Below, in pieces: positions 35,989 through 43,657 of a stretch of 64,000 nucleotides of DNA; the first letter of the stretch is position 1, and every line of letters begins with the position of its first letter. The DNA is from Flavobacterium anhuiense (GTDB taxonomy: Bacteria > Bacteroidota > Bacteroidia > Flavobacteriales > Flavobacteriaceae). The position numbers and the translations under genes are program-made. The DNA is taken from assembly GCF_004151235.1 (NCBI RefSeq), contig NZ_JUIV01000004.1, positions 1-64,000 on the forward strand, read 5' to 3'. Below the pieces are notes generated by a model, which saw only the letters and a list, made by a program, of their open reading frames with translations, was not told the origin of the DNA and made no database searches.

Positions 35989-36441
35989 TTACTCCTTGTT
36001 TTTACTATCCATGACAATAGTTACAGGCCCATCATTTAGTAGATTTACTTTCATATCTGCACCAAAAATTCCGGTTTGCACTTTTTTACCAAATTCTTTT
36101 TCTATCGATTTTACAAAGTTTTCGTAAGTCGGAATTGCAAAATCTGGTTTTGAAGCTTTTATGTAAGAAGGACGATTTCCTTTTTTTGTTGATGCATGAA
36201 GTGTAAACTGACTCACAACAATAATATCACCATCAATATCCTGAACAGAACAATTCATAACATCATTTTCATCACCAAAGATTCTCATTTTTATGATTTT
36301 TCCAGCAAGCCAATCAATGTCTTCCTGCGTATCAGCATCTTCTATTCCGACTAAAACCAGTAAACCTTTTTTAATATCTGCAACAATATTAGAATCGACA
36401 GTTACAGATGCTTCGGAAACTCTTTGAAGAACGATTTTCAT
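35989..36441 (-). CDS. dtd: D-aminoacyl-tRNA deacylase
   Basis: A 150-residue DTD that hydrolyses D-aminoacyl-tRNAs and glycyl-tRNA(Ala). MKIVLQRVSEASVTV opens the family fold, SQFTLHA carries the catalytic region and NLLNDGPVTIVMD the conserved Gly-cis-Pro-like segment. Full length. It follows rsgA on the same strand across a 108-base repeat-containing spacer. Confidence 0.95.
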   Translation of the reverse strand: MKIVLQRVSEASVTVDSNIVADIKKGLLVLVGIEDADTQEDIDWLAGKIIKMRIFGDENDVMNCSVQDIDGDIIVVSQFTLHASTKKGNRPSYIKASKPDFAIPTYENFVKSIEKEFGKKVQTGIFGADMKVNLLNDGPVTIVMDSKNKE

Positions 36442-36549
36442 TTAATGATTAATTGTAAATTATTATTTATTGATTTTTTATTTAGAAGTTATAATTATTG
36501 AACTCTTTAAGTTAATCATAATTAACCATTCACAATTCACAATTCATAA

Positions 36550-37527
36550 TTACTTACGTGTTTCATCACTCGCGGCGCGATCTTCACCATACGTATCTGT
36601 ACGATAATGTTCTTCATCACCTTCTAAGATTTTAAGATAACTATTGTAACGTGACCAAGCAATTTCGTCTTTTTCCAAAGCAGCTTTTATAGCGCAATGC
36701 GGTTCTTCTTTGTGTAAACAATTGTTAAACTTACATTGATCTTTTAATTTGAAGAATTCTGGAAAATAGCCACTAATTTCTGATGGTTCCATATCTACGA
36801 TTCCGAAACCTTTAATTCCAGGTGTATCTATAATTCGGGCATCAAAAGACAAATCATACATTTCAGCAAAAGTAGTTGTGTGCTGACCTTGCTTGCTTTG
36901 TTCTGAAATTACGGAAGTTTTTAAATGAAGACTTGGTTCCATTGCATTTACCAAAGTTGATTTCCCAACTCCAGAATGTCCAGAAAACATGCTTACTTTT
37001 CCAATCATCATTTCTTTCAGCTTGTCAACGCCTTTGTTTTCTGTTGATGAAATTCGAAGACATTTATATCCAATTTCAGAATAAATATGTTGCAGATAAA
37101 GCTGATCATCTAAAGTTTGATCATTTAAAGTATCGATTTTATTGAAAACAAGAATAGCCTCAATTCCGTATGCTTCAGCCGTAACCAAAAAACGATCAAT
37201 AAAACTTGTCGTCGTCGGCGGATTATCAATTGTAATCAATAAGAAAACCTGATCGATATTAGAAGCAATAATATGAATCTGTTTAGAAAGATTAACCGAT
37301 TTACGAACGATATAGTTTTTTCGTTCATGAATATTATGAATCGTTCCCGTAACGGCATCTGAAGTTTCGTCTAATTCATAATCGACTATATCGCCTACAG
37401 CAATAGGATTTGTACTTTTTATACCTTTTATTCTGAATTTCCCTTTCATACGGCATTCCACAAAATCTCCTTTTTCAGATTTTACGGTATACCAGCTTCC
37501 TGTAGATTTATATACGGTTCCTGTCAT
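36550..37527 (-). CDS. rsgA: Ribosome small-subunit-dependent GTPase RsgA
   Basis: A 325-residue circularly permuted GTPase that helps mature the 30S subunit. An OB-fold leads, then G4 (NKID) precedes G1 (GHSGVGKST) and G3 (DTPG), the order that marks RsgA. The C-terminal zinc site is in CKFNNCLHKEEPHC. The tail beyond residue 310 is short. Own promoter: TATCTTTG at 37589-37582. Not part of the aromatic operon, which terminates before it. Confidence 0.95.
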   Translation of the reverse strand: MTGTVYKSTGSWYTVKSEKGDFVECRMKGKFRIKGIKSTNPIAVGDIVDYELDETSDAVTGTIHNIHERKNYIVRKSVNLSKQIHIIASNIDQVFLLITIDNPPTTTSFIDRFLVTAEAYGIEAILVFNKIDTLNDQTLDDQLYLQHIYSEIGYKCLRISSTENKGVDKLKEMMIGKVSMFSGHSGVGKSTLVNAMEPSLHLKTSVISEQSKQGQHTTTFAEMYDLSFDARIIDTPGIKGFGIVDMEPSEISGYFPEFFKLKDQCKFNNCLHKEEPHCAIKAALEKDEIAWSRYNSYLKILEGDEEHYRTDTYGEDRAASDETRK

Positions 37528-37581
37528 TCTTTTATTTTAGATTTCTGATTTTAGATTTTAGATTAAAACCTAAATCTTTTG

Positions 37582-37589
37582 CAAAGATA
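37582..37589 (-). promoter_or_regulatory. -7 element of rsgA
   Basis: Minus-strand TATCTTTG, 54 bases before the start codon, adjacent to the left arm of palindromic element C. Confidence 0.5.
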
Positions 37590-37601
37590 AATGAATAATT
37601 T

Positions 37602-37762
37602 AAACCATATAAGTAATATATTTGAATATAACTGGGCGAATATTTTCCTAAACAAAAATCCCCACTACTTCTTTCAAAGCTATGGGGATTTAAAAAAACA
37701 ATCTATTTTTAATATTGTGTTATAAGAAAAACTTAAATTATCTTATATCACTTATATGGTTT
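37602..37762. repeat. Arm-terminator-arm palindromic element, copy C
   Basis: Left arm 37602-37625 and right arm 37742-37762 share 13 exactly paired bases (AAACCATATAAGT) plus a degenerate extension, and enclose the terminator at 37656-37691. The right arm ends 9 bases from the DAHP synthase stop. Confidence 0.7.
37656..37691 (-). terminator. Terminator of the phenylalanine/tyrosine operon
   Basis: AAATCCCCA pairs with TGGGGATTT, and the inner CTTT/AAAG can pair as well. On the minus strand TTTTTG follows. Confidence 0.8.
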
Positions 37763-37771
37763 AAGACAAAA

Positions 37772-38854
37772 TTATGCGTTGAAAATTTTTTCTTGATGAC
37801 CAATACTTTCTTGGTGAATTGCTTTGAATAATTTCAAAACAAACTCTTCAGTAAGACCTTTTTTCTCACCTTCTAAAATCATTTTTCCCAAGATTTCGTT
37901 CCAACGGTTGTTTTGAAGAATCGCAACGTTTGCATCTTTTTTCACTTGACCAATTTCGTCAGCCACTTTCATACGTTTTCCTAAAAGCTCTAATAAGTTA
38001 GCATCCAAAACGTCGATGTTAGCTCTTAGTTTAGTCATTTTTTGGCTGTACTCGTCTGTGGTATCATCCGTTTTTCTGATAGTCAAATCTTTAATGATTT
38101 GTTTCAAAGCGTCTGGAGTTACTTGCTGTGCAGCATCAGACCAAGCGTTGTCTGGATCGATGTGCGTTTCGATGATCATACCATCGTAATTCAAGTCTAA
38201 GGCTTCTTGAGTCACTTCGAAAATCATATTACGGTTTCCTGTAATGTGAGATGGATCGATGATTAATGGTAAATCAGGGAATTTATTTTGCAATTCGATA
38301 GCAATCTGCCACTCTGGAATGTTTCTGTATTTTGTTTTTTCGTAAGTAGAGAAACCTCTGTGGATAACCCCTAATTTCTCGATACCTGCCATATGTAAAC
38401 GCTCAACACCACCTAACCATAAAGCTAAATCTGGGTTTACAGGGTTTTTCACCAAAACAATTTTATCTGTTCCTTTTAAAGTATCAGCAATTTCTTGAAC
38501 CGCGAAAGGATTTGCCGTTGTACGTGCACCAACCCATAATACGTCGATATCGTGTTCTAAAGCTAGTTTACAGTGCGCTGCAGTTGCAACTTCAGTTCCC
38601 ATTAATAAACCAGTTTCAGCTTTAGCTTTTTGCAACCATTTTAATCCAATTTCACCAACACCCTCAAATCCTCCTGGACGAGTTCTTGGTTTCCAGATTC
38701 CAGCTCTGAAAACGCTTACTTTTGAATCTTTTAATTCGTGAGCGATTTTCAAAACCTGATCTTCAGTTTCTGCACTACAAGGTCCAGCTATCACAAGTGG
38801 GTGATTTAAATTGAAATCTTCTAACCACTTTCTCATTTCTTTCTTATTTTCCAT
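37772..38854 (-). CDS. Bifunctional DAHP synthase / chorismate mutase (type II)
   Basis: 360 residues: a type I-beta (KDO8P-like) 3-deoxy-7-phosphoheptulonate synthase (1-265; LVIAGPCSAET, FRAGIWKPRTRPGGFEG, IIDPSHITGN) joined to an AroQ chorismate mutase (about 275-355; LRANIDVLDANLLELLGKRM). It makes the first shikimate intermediate and converts chorismate to prephenate. Fusion usually lets the mutase domain act as an allosteric sensor of aromatic products. Last gene of the pheA operon, 12 bases after tyrA. Confidence 0.94.
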   Translation of the reverse strand: MENKKEMRKWLEDFNLNHPLVIAGPCSAETEDQVLKIAHELKDSKVSVFRAGIWKPRTRPGGFEGVGEIGLKWLQKAKAETGLLMGTEVATAAHCKLALEHDIDVLWVGARTTANPFAVQEIADTLKGTDKIVLVKNPVNPDLALWLGGVERLHMAGIEKLGVIHRGFSTYEKTKYRNIPEWQIAIELQNKFPDLPLIIDPSHITGNRNMIFEVTQEALDLNYDGMIIETHIDPDNAWSDAAQQVTPDALKQIIKDLTIRKTDDTTDEYSQKMTKLRANIDVLDANLLELLGKRMKVADEIGQVKKDANVAILQNNRWNEILGKMILEGEKKGLTEEFVLKLFKAIHQESIGHQEKIFNA

Positions 38855-38866
38855 CGTTTTTATAGT

Positions 38867-39724
38867 TTACTTTTTTATAGTTATTCCGTTTAATATTTCT
38901 CTAATTTTATTTACGCCTTCCATTTCTTCAAAAATGGCGTTGTAATTATCGTCTGCCAGCAAATCTCTAAACTGAGTTAAATTTGCGATATAACCTTCTA
39001 AGGTTTCCAGAACGTATTCTTTGTTTTGTTTAAAAATTGGTGTCCACATTGCAGGTGAACTTTTTGCCAAACGAACAGTGCTTTCAAATCCACTTCCCGC
39101 CATATCAAAAATATCCTGTTCGTCTTTTTCTTTGTTCATTACTGTTTTTCCAAGCATAAACGAACTAATGTGCGATAAATGCGAAACGTAAGCAATGTGT
39201 TTATCGTGCGAAACGGGATCCATATATCGAATTCTCATTCCGATTGAAGTAAAAAGATTTAATGCTTTTTCTTGCAATTTAAAAGCCGTCTTTTCTACCT
39301 CACATATAATATTTGTTTTCCCTTGAAACAAACCTCTTATTGCTGCCGATGGCCCCGAAAACTCTGTTCCTGCAATTGGGTGCGTAGCAATAAAATTTCT
39401 TCTTTTCGGGTGATTGGCTACTGCTTCACAAATTGGCTTTTTCGTCGATCCTACTTCAAAAACAATTGTTTTATCTCCTACCTCGTCCAAAACTTTAGGC
39501 AAAACCGTCAGCGCTACATCTACAGGAACCGAAACAATTACAAAATCGGCTTTTTGCAAATCTTCAAAACTTCCCGCTTCATCAATAACTCCAAGATCAA
39601 TTGCTTCCTGCAAATGTTTTTCGTTATTATCGATTCCTAAAATAGTAGCATCAGGATAACGCCCTTTGATGTCCAACACCATCGAACCGCCTATTAATCC
39701 TATTCCTATTACGTATACTTTCAT
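38867..39724 (-). CDS. tyrA: Prephenate dehydrogenase
   Basis: 285 residues, NAD(P)-dependent oxidation and decarboxylation of prephenate to 4-hydroxyphenylpyruvate for tyrosine. The N-terminal Rossmann motif is GIGLIGGS (residues 7-14). FIATHPIAGTEFSGP is the catalytic His/Ser region and the helical C domain ends without an ACT domain. It sits between the aminotransferase and DAHP synthase/mutase genes, so both branches from prephenate are encoded in one operon. Confidence 0.93.
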   Translation of the reverse strand: MKVYVIGIGLIGGSMVLDIKGRYPDATILGIDNNEKHLQEAIDLGVIDEAGSFEDLQKADFVIVSVPVDVALTVLPKVLDEVGDKTIVFEVGSTKKPICEAVANHPKRRNFIATHPIAGTEFSGPSAAIRGLFQGKTNIICEVEKTAFKLQEKALNLFTSIGMRIRYMDPVSHDKHIAYVSHLSHISSFMLGKTVMNKEKDEQDIFDMAGSGFESTVRLAKSSPAMWTPIFKQNKEYVLETLEGYIANLTQFRDLLADDNYNAIFEEMEGVNKIREILNGITIKK

Positions 39725-39754
39725 ATTTTTTTAAAAATTTCAAGTCTTAAAATT

Positions 39755-39823
39755 GCTTCGCCTGTTCGCTAACGCTCGGGTCCAAATTCCAATTAAATGG
39801 CTTCGACTTCGCTCAGCCTGACA
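39755..39823. repeat. Chimeric repeat in the aromatic operon
   Basis: GCTTCGCCTGTTCGCT (inverse of 23530-23545) is followed by CTTCGACTTCGCTCAGCCTG, the right arm of the element at 41080-41147. It lies between the aminotransferase stop and the tyrA start. Confidence 0.65.
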
Positions 39824-39867
39824 ATCTGGATAAAAGTCTTGATTCTTGCTTCTAAAATCTTAATACT

Positions 39868-41013
39868 CTAAAATCGATCAATCGCTTCTTGTACTTTTTC
39901 TTCTTTTACACACAATGAGAATCTGATATATCCTTCGCCGTTGCTTCCGAAAATGGTTCCCGGCGTAATGAAGATATGTTTCTCATATAATATTTCGTCA
40001 ATGAACTTCTCTGCTGAATCTATTCCTTCCGGAAGTTTAGCCCAGACAAAAAGCCCAACTCCTTCTTTATATACTTTACAGTTTAACTTTTCAGCTAATT
40101 TCTCCGTTAATTCTCTTCGGCGTCTGTAAATTTTGTTTTGGTCTTCGAACCAAGATTTATCACATTTTAACGCTGCAATTGCACCTTTTTGAATCCCATA
40201 ATACATTCCGCTGTCCATGTTGCTTTTAACTTTTAGAACCGCATCGATAATTTCCGGATTCCCTAAAACCATTCCGACTCTCCAGCCAGCCATGTTGAAT
40301 GTTTTACTTAGCGAATTCAATTCTAAAGCCACATCTTTCGCTCCTTCAACTTGCAATAAACTCATCGGATTATCATTCAAAACAAAACTATACGGATTGT
40401 CGTTGATTAATAATATATTGTGTTTTTTAGCAAAAGCAACCAATTTTTCAAATAACGCTAAACTTCCTCTCGCTCCTGTTGGCATGTGCGGATAACCCAA
40501 CCACATAATTTTTACTTTCGAAAGATCTAATTTTTCTAAAGCTTCGAAATCCGGTTCCCATCCATTTTCTTCTTTTAAATCATAATAAACCGGAACTGCC
40601 TGAACTAAATTGGTTACCGAAGTATAAGTTGGATAACCTGGATTCGGAATCAAAACGTGATCGCCTTCATTTAAAAATGCTAACGAAATGTGCATAATTC
40701 CTTCTTTTGAGCCCATCAATGGTAAAATCTCATTATTAGGATTCACTTCAACACCAAACTGATCTTTATAAAAATCTGCCATCGCCTGCCTCATTTCTGG
40801 TAATCCCTGATAGCTTTGATAACCATGCCCGTTTTCGTCTTGAATTGCTGCAGCTACTGCTTCAATTACTGCTTTTGACGGACTCAAATCAGGGCTTCCA
40901 ATTCCCATATTGATGATCGATTTTCCTTCAGACATCAACTGACGAACTTCTCTTAGTTTTGATGAGAAGTAGTATTCTTCAACTGTGTCTAATCGTTTTG
41001 CTGTTGTAATCAT
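39868..41013 (-). CDS. PLP-dependent aminotransferase (aromatic, inferred)
   Basis: A 381-residue class I/II aminotransferase. INMGIGSPDLSPS begins the fold, NDNPYSF carries the Asp that binds the pyridine nitrogen, SLSKTFNMAGWRVG the Schiff-base lysine, and YIRFSLC the carboxylate-binding Arg. LL-diaminopimelate and aspartate transaminases look alike, but the position between pheA and tyrA argues for phenylpyruvate/4-hydroxyphenylpyruvate transamination. Confidence 0.88.
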   Translation of the reverse strand: MITTAKRLDTVEEYYFSSKLREVRQLMSEGKSIINMGIGSPDLSPSKAVIEAVAAAIQDENGHGYQSYQGLPEMRQAMADFYKDQFGVEVNPNNEILPLMGSKEGIMHISLAFLNEGDHVLIPNPGYPTYTSVTNLVQAVPVYYDLKEENGWEPDFEALEKLDLSKVKIMWLGYPHMPTGARGSLALFEKLVAFAKKHNILLINDNPYSFVLNDNPMSLLQVEGAKDVALELNSLSKTFNMAGWRVGMVLGNPEIIDAVLKVKSNMDSGMYYGIQKGAIAALKCDKSWFEDQNKIYRRRRELTEKLAEKLNCKVYKEGVGLFVWAKLPEGIDSAEKFIDEILYEKHIFITPGTIFGSNGEGYIRFSLCVKEEKVQEAIDRF

Positions 41014-41079
41014 TGTTTTATTGCTTTATATTTTGCTTTAGGCTTTAGGCCGTAAGCTTTATGCTTTTCTTTTTTGACT

Positions 41080-41147
41080 TGTCATCCTGAGCGAAGTCGA
41101 AGGGCTTTCCAATTGGAACCTGGGCTTCGACTCCGCTCAGCCTGACA
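41080..41147. repeat. TGTCATCCTGAGCGAAGTC palindromic element
   Basis: Left arm 41080-41103 and right arm 41125-41147 (CTTCGACTCCGCTCAGCCTG...) are near-perfect inverses. The element lies inside the operon between pheA and the aminotransferase gene. The sequence is widely dispersed in Bacteroidota as far as I recall. Confidence 0.85.
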
Positions 41148-41190
41148 ATCTAAAATCTTAATTCGTTAATCTTCAATCTAAAATCAACTT

Positions 41191-42030
41191 TTAAGACTCA
41201 CTTAAAGGTTTTGTATTTTTGTATTCTCCCAATACTTTAAAATACTCTGCCATAATGTTTAATAACGTTTTGGCTTTTGCAAAATCTTCGTATTTCTCGA
41301 ATGTTACGTCTACGAAGAATGAATATTTCCAAGGTGTTTCAATTTTTGGAAGCGACTGGATTTTTGTCAAATTCAGTTTGCAGTCGCTCATTACATTTAA
41401 AACTGCCGCTAAGCTTCCTCTTTTGTGATCCAATTCAAATTTTACAGAGGCTCTGTTGATTTCGCTTTCCGGCAAAAATGAATTTTGCTTTTTGATGATT
41501 ACGAAACGTGTCATGTTATTTTTAATCGTTTGAATCGATGATGCAATAATATCGAGATCGTACATTTCAGAAGCGGTTACACTTGCTATTGCCGCAATTC
41601 CAGTCAACTGTTTTTCTTGAATTCTTCTAGCTGTTTCGGCTGTATCTTTATCCTCAACCAATTTGATATTTGGATATTGTTTCAAGAAATCCATACACTG
41701 CAAAAGTGCCATTGGATGCGAATGAACTTCTTTTATATCTTCAATTTTCTGGCCTTTTAAAGCCATTAAATTCTGCTGAATGTTTAAATAATGCTCTCCA
41801 ATTATGTGCAGATTGTTCTTGTCAATCAAAGCATAATTCGGAATAATTGGCCCTGCAATCGAGTTTTCAATCGCCATTACAGCCTGATCAGATTTTCCGG
41901 CAATAAGGCTGTCGATCAATTCTTCAAAAGACAAACATTCATCAATATCCACATTTTCAGCGAAATACTCTTTCACAACCTGATGATGAAATGATCCTTT
42001 AATACCTTGTATTGCAATTTTCGTTGTCAT
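41191..42030 (-). CDS. pheA: Prephenate dehydratase
   Basis: 279 residues, prephenate to phenylpyruvate, first gene of the operon. The periplasmic-binding-like catalytic part carries AVMAIENSIAGPI and the NMTRFVII motif (Thr-Arg-Phe) near residue 171. A C-terminal ACT domain (about 195-270) contains HKRGSLAAVLNVMSDCKLNL and IQSLPKIETPWKYSFFVD, the ESRP-like phenylalanine site. Expression appears controlled twice: allosterically by the ACT domain and by the attenuator directly before its start codon. Confidence 0.95.
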   Translation of the reverse strand: MTTKIAIQGIKGSFHHQVVKEYFAENVDIDECLSFEELIDSLIAGKSDQAVMAIENSIAGPIIPNYALIDKNNLHIIGEHYLNIQQNLMALKGQKIEDIKEVHSHPMALLQCMDFLKQYPNIKLVEDKDTAETARRIQEKQLTGIAAIASVTASEMYDLDIIASSIQTIKNNMTRFVIIKKQNSFLPESEINRASVKFELDHKRGSLAAVLNVMSDCKLNLTKIQSLPKIETPWKYSFFVDVTFEKYEDFAKAKTLLNIMAEYFKVLGEYKNTKPLSES

Positions 42031-42036
42031 ATAGTC

Positions 42037-42065
42037 AAAAAAAAATCCTGATTTTCATCAGGATT
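42037..42065 (-). terminator. Attenuator terminator before pheA
   Basis: Read on the minus strand, AATCCTGAT-GAAA-ATCAGGATT is followed by TTTTTTT. The T-run ends seven bases before the pheA ATG, so termination here stops the operon before its first codon. Its 5' arm overlaps the antiterminator arm at 42067-42059. Confidence 0.9.
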
Positions 42066-42121
42066 GTATATTAGTTTTATTTGTCTTAAAATTTTTCTCA
42101 AATAACCATAGCACAATCCTG
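42059..42121 (-). promoter_or_regulatory. Antiterminator pairing of the pheA attenuator
   Basis: CAGGATTGT (42121-42113, codons Gln20-Asp-Cys22 of the leader peptide) is the exact reverse complement of ACAATCCTG (42067-42059). Pairing them ties up six bases of the terminator's 5' arm, so antiterminator and terminator cannot coexist. Confidence 0.85.
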
Positions 42122-42178
42122 ACTTCTACTAAAGAAGAAATAAAAATTGTTGCTAAAATAAAAACGGTTACTTGCCAT
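42098..42178 (-). CDS. Phe/Tyr-rich leader peptide of the pheA operon
   Basis: A 26-codon reading frame (ATG at 42178-42176, TGA at 42100-42098). Residues 6-16 are FYFSNNFYFFF: six Phe and two Tyr in eleven codons, far above expectation. The frame ends 67 bases before pheA and its 3' half contains the antiterminator arm, so ribosome stalling at the Phe/Tyr codons would free that arm. It has no homology-based evidence; the support is composition plus RNA geometry. Confidence 0.85.
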   Translation of the reverse strand: MASNRFYFSNNFYFFFSRSQDCAMVI

Positions 42179-42278
42179 TTTGTTTGTGTTATTTTGTAAA
42201 TTCTCTGCGAATGTATAAATTATTTTTAGTGCACCAAAAAAAAGATCGCATTTTATGAAACAAAAAAGGATTTCTTAA

Positions 42279-42286
42279 CAAATTTA
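42279..42286 (-). promoter_or_regulatory. -7 element of the pheA operon
   Basis: Minus-strand TAAATTTG, about 100 bases before the leader peptide start, gives a leader RNA of roughly 240 bases. The -33 region is not distinct. Confidence 0.5.
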
Positions 42287-42339
42287 GCCCGTTTTGTATG
42301 ATAATATAAAAAAATCGGCTTAAAATGAGAATATTAAAA

Positions 42340-42470
42340 AGAGATTCTGAGGTTCTGAGATGCTAAGCTTCTAAGTTTTTTCGCCACGAATTCACGAATT
42401 AGCGCAAATCTTTATGCATATTTAATTCAAATTTCACAGATTTTAAAAATAAAAACCCGTGAATTCGTAG
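42340..42470. repeat. GCCACGAATTCACGAATT and TTCTGAGATGCTAAG repeats
   Basis: TTCTGAGATGCTAAGCTTC (42351-42371 region) resembles runs at 19125-19160 and 45115-45141. GCCACGAATTCACGAATT (42382-42400) faces CCGTGAATTCGTAGC (42456-42470), the same family as 23745-23777 and 58788-58826. Confidence 0.5.
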
Positions 42471-42481
42471 CTATCTTTCAC

Positions 42482-43645
42482 TCAAAACAATCCAGAAACA
42501 GGTTTATTCATAATTCCGATTTTAGCATAATCGAAATTCATTTTCTCTTTCAATAAAGATGCATACACACTTCTAAAATCTATTTCATATTTTAAATCGC
42601 CGTTATCTAAGTCTGCGAGATTTGGATTTTTACCTAAAATTGTGCCTTTGTTATTTCCTCCAATGACAAACATTGGCGCCGCAGTTCCGTGATCGGTTCC
42701 GTTGCCGTTGTCTTTTACTCTTCGTCCAAATTCTGAGAAAACTACTATTGTGACATTCTGCAATAATTGTGACTGTTTTAAATCGGAATAAAAACTATAT
42801 AATGAATCGTTTAAATCCGTTAATTTTTTTTCGTGAATCGCGAGTTGATTATCGTGTGTATCAAATCCGTTTAATGAAGTATAATATACTTTTGAATTTA
42901 GGTTTCCTTTTATCAATCTCGCAATCCATTCTAAGTTTTTAGATAATTCTGTTTTTGGATAACTGATTTCGGTTTTGGATTTTGCCAAAGCTTTCTGGAT
43001 TTCATCAGAGCCTTCAGTAACCGAATTGGCAATTTTTCGAACAAAATCCAAATGCGGATTCTGAGATAAAGTCACATTTTCTTCTTTTGATTTGACTTTA
43101 AATCGGTTTGGATCTTTTACGGTTATAAAATTAGGTTCAACTCCTTTTAAAGCCAAATTGTCAATCGAATCTAAATTTATTCCCGCTGTTGCATGATGTC
43201 CGTTGCATTGCAAATCCAGAAATCTTCCGAGCCAGCCTTCGTTTATATATTTATTAGAATCTGTTGCAGTCTGCCAAATTTCTTGGCTTCTAAAATGCGA
43301 ACGAATAGGTTCTGGATAACCCACATTCTGAATTACCGTTAAATCTCCGTTTTGCTGCATTTGGGCAAAATCTTTTAGTGAAGGATGAAATGCCATTCCT
43401 TTGTTCTTTCCGACAACCAAATCTTTATTTAATGCAATCTTCGTTCTCAAATCATAATACAATGGATCATCATATGGAATAAAGGTATTTAAACCATCAT
43501 TTCCGCCATTCAGCTGTACAAAAACGACACATTGTTCTCCCACAACCAAATTGTTCTGAGAACCAAAAGCGTGTAAAAAATCAGGAAGCACAAGTAATCC
43601 GCCTGTGAAAGTTCCTGTCAATGTTAGAAAATTTCTTCTGTTCAT
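42482..43645 (-). CDS. DUF1501 protein, Tat-exported
   Basis: 387 residues of the DUF1501 (sulfatase/alkaline-phosphatase-fold-like) family. The twin-arginine signal is R3-R4 in MNRRNFLTLTGTFTGG. Core motifs include FVQLNGGNDGLNTFIPYDD, SHFRSQEIWQTA, GFDTHDNQ and VFSEFGRRVKDNGNGTDHGTA, which form the probable metal site. It pairs with the DUF1800 gene 12 bases upstream; the two are regularly adjacent in many bacteria, but neither has a settled function. Confidence 0.9.
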   Translation of the reverse strand: MNRRNFLTLTGTFTGGLLVLPDFLHAFGSQNNLVVGEQCVVFVQLNGGNDGLNTFIPYDDPLYYDLRTKIALNKDLVVGKNKGMAFHPSLKDFAQMQQNGDLTVIQNVGYPEPIRSHFRSQEIWQTATDSNKYINEGWLGRFLDLQCNGHHATAGINLDSIDNLALKGVEPNFITVKDPNRFKVKSKEENVTLSQNPHLDFVRKIANSVTEGSDEIQKALAKSKTEISYPKTELSKNLEWIARLIKGNLNSKVYYTSLNGFDTHDNQLAIHEKKLTDLNDSLYSFYSDLKQSQLLQNVTIVVFSEFGRRVKDNGNGTDHGTAAPMFVIGGNNKGTILGKNPNLADLDNGDLKYEIDFRSVYASLLKEKMNFDYAKIGIMNKPVSGLF

Positions 43646-43657
43646 GATTCCTGCTTT

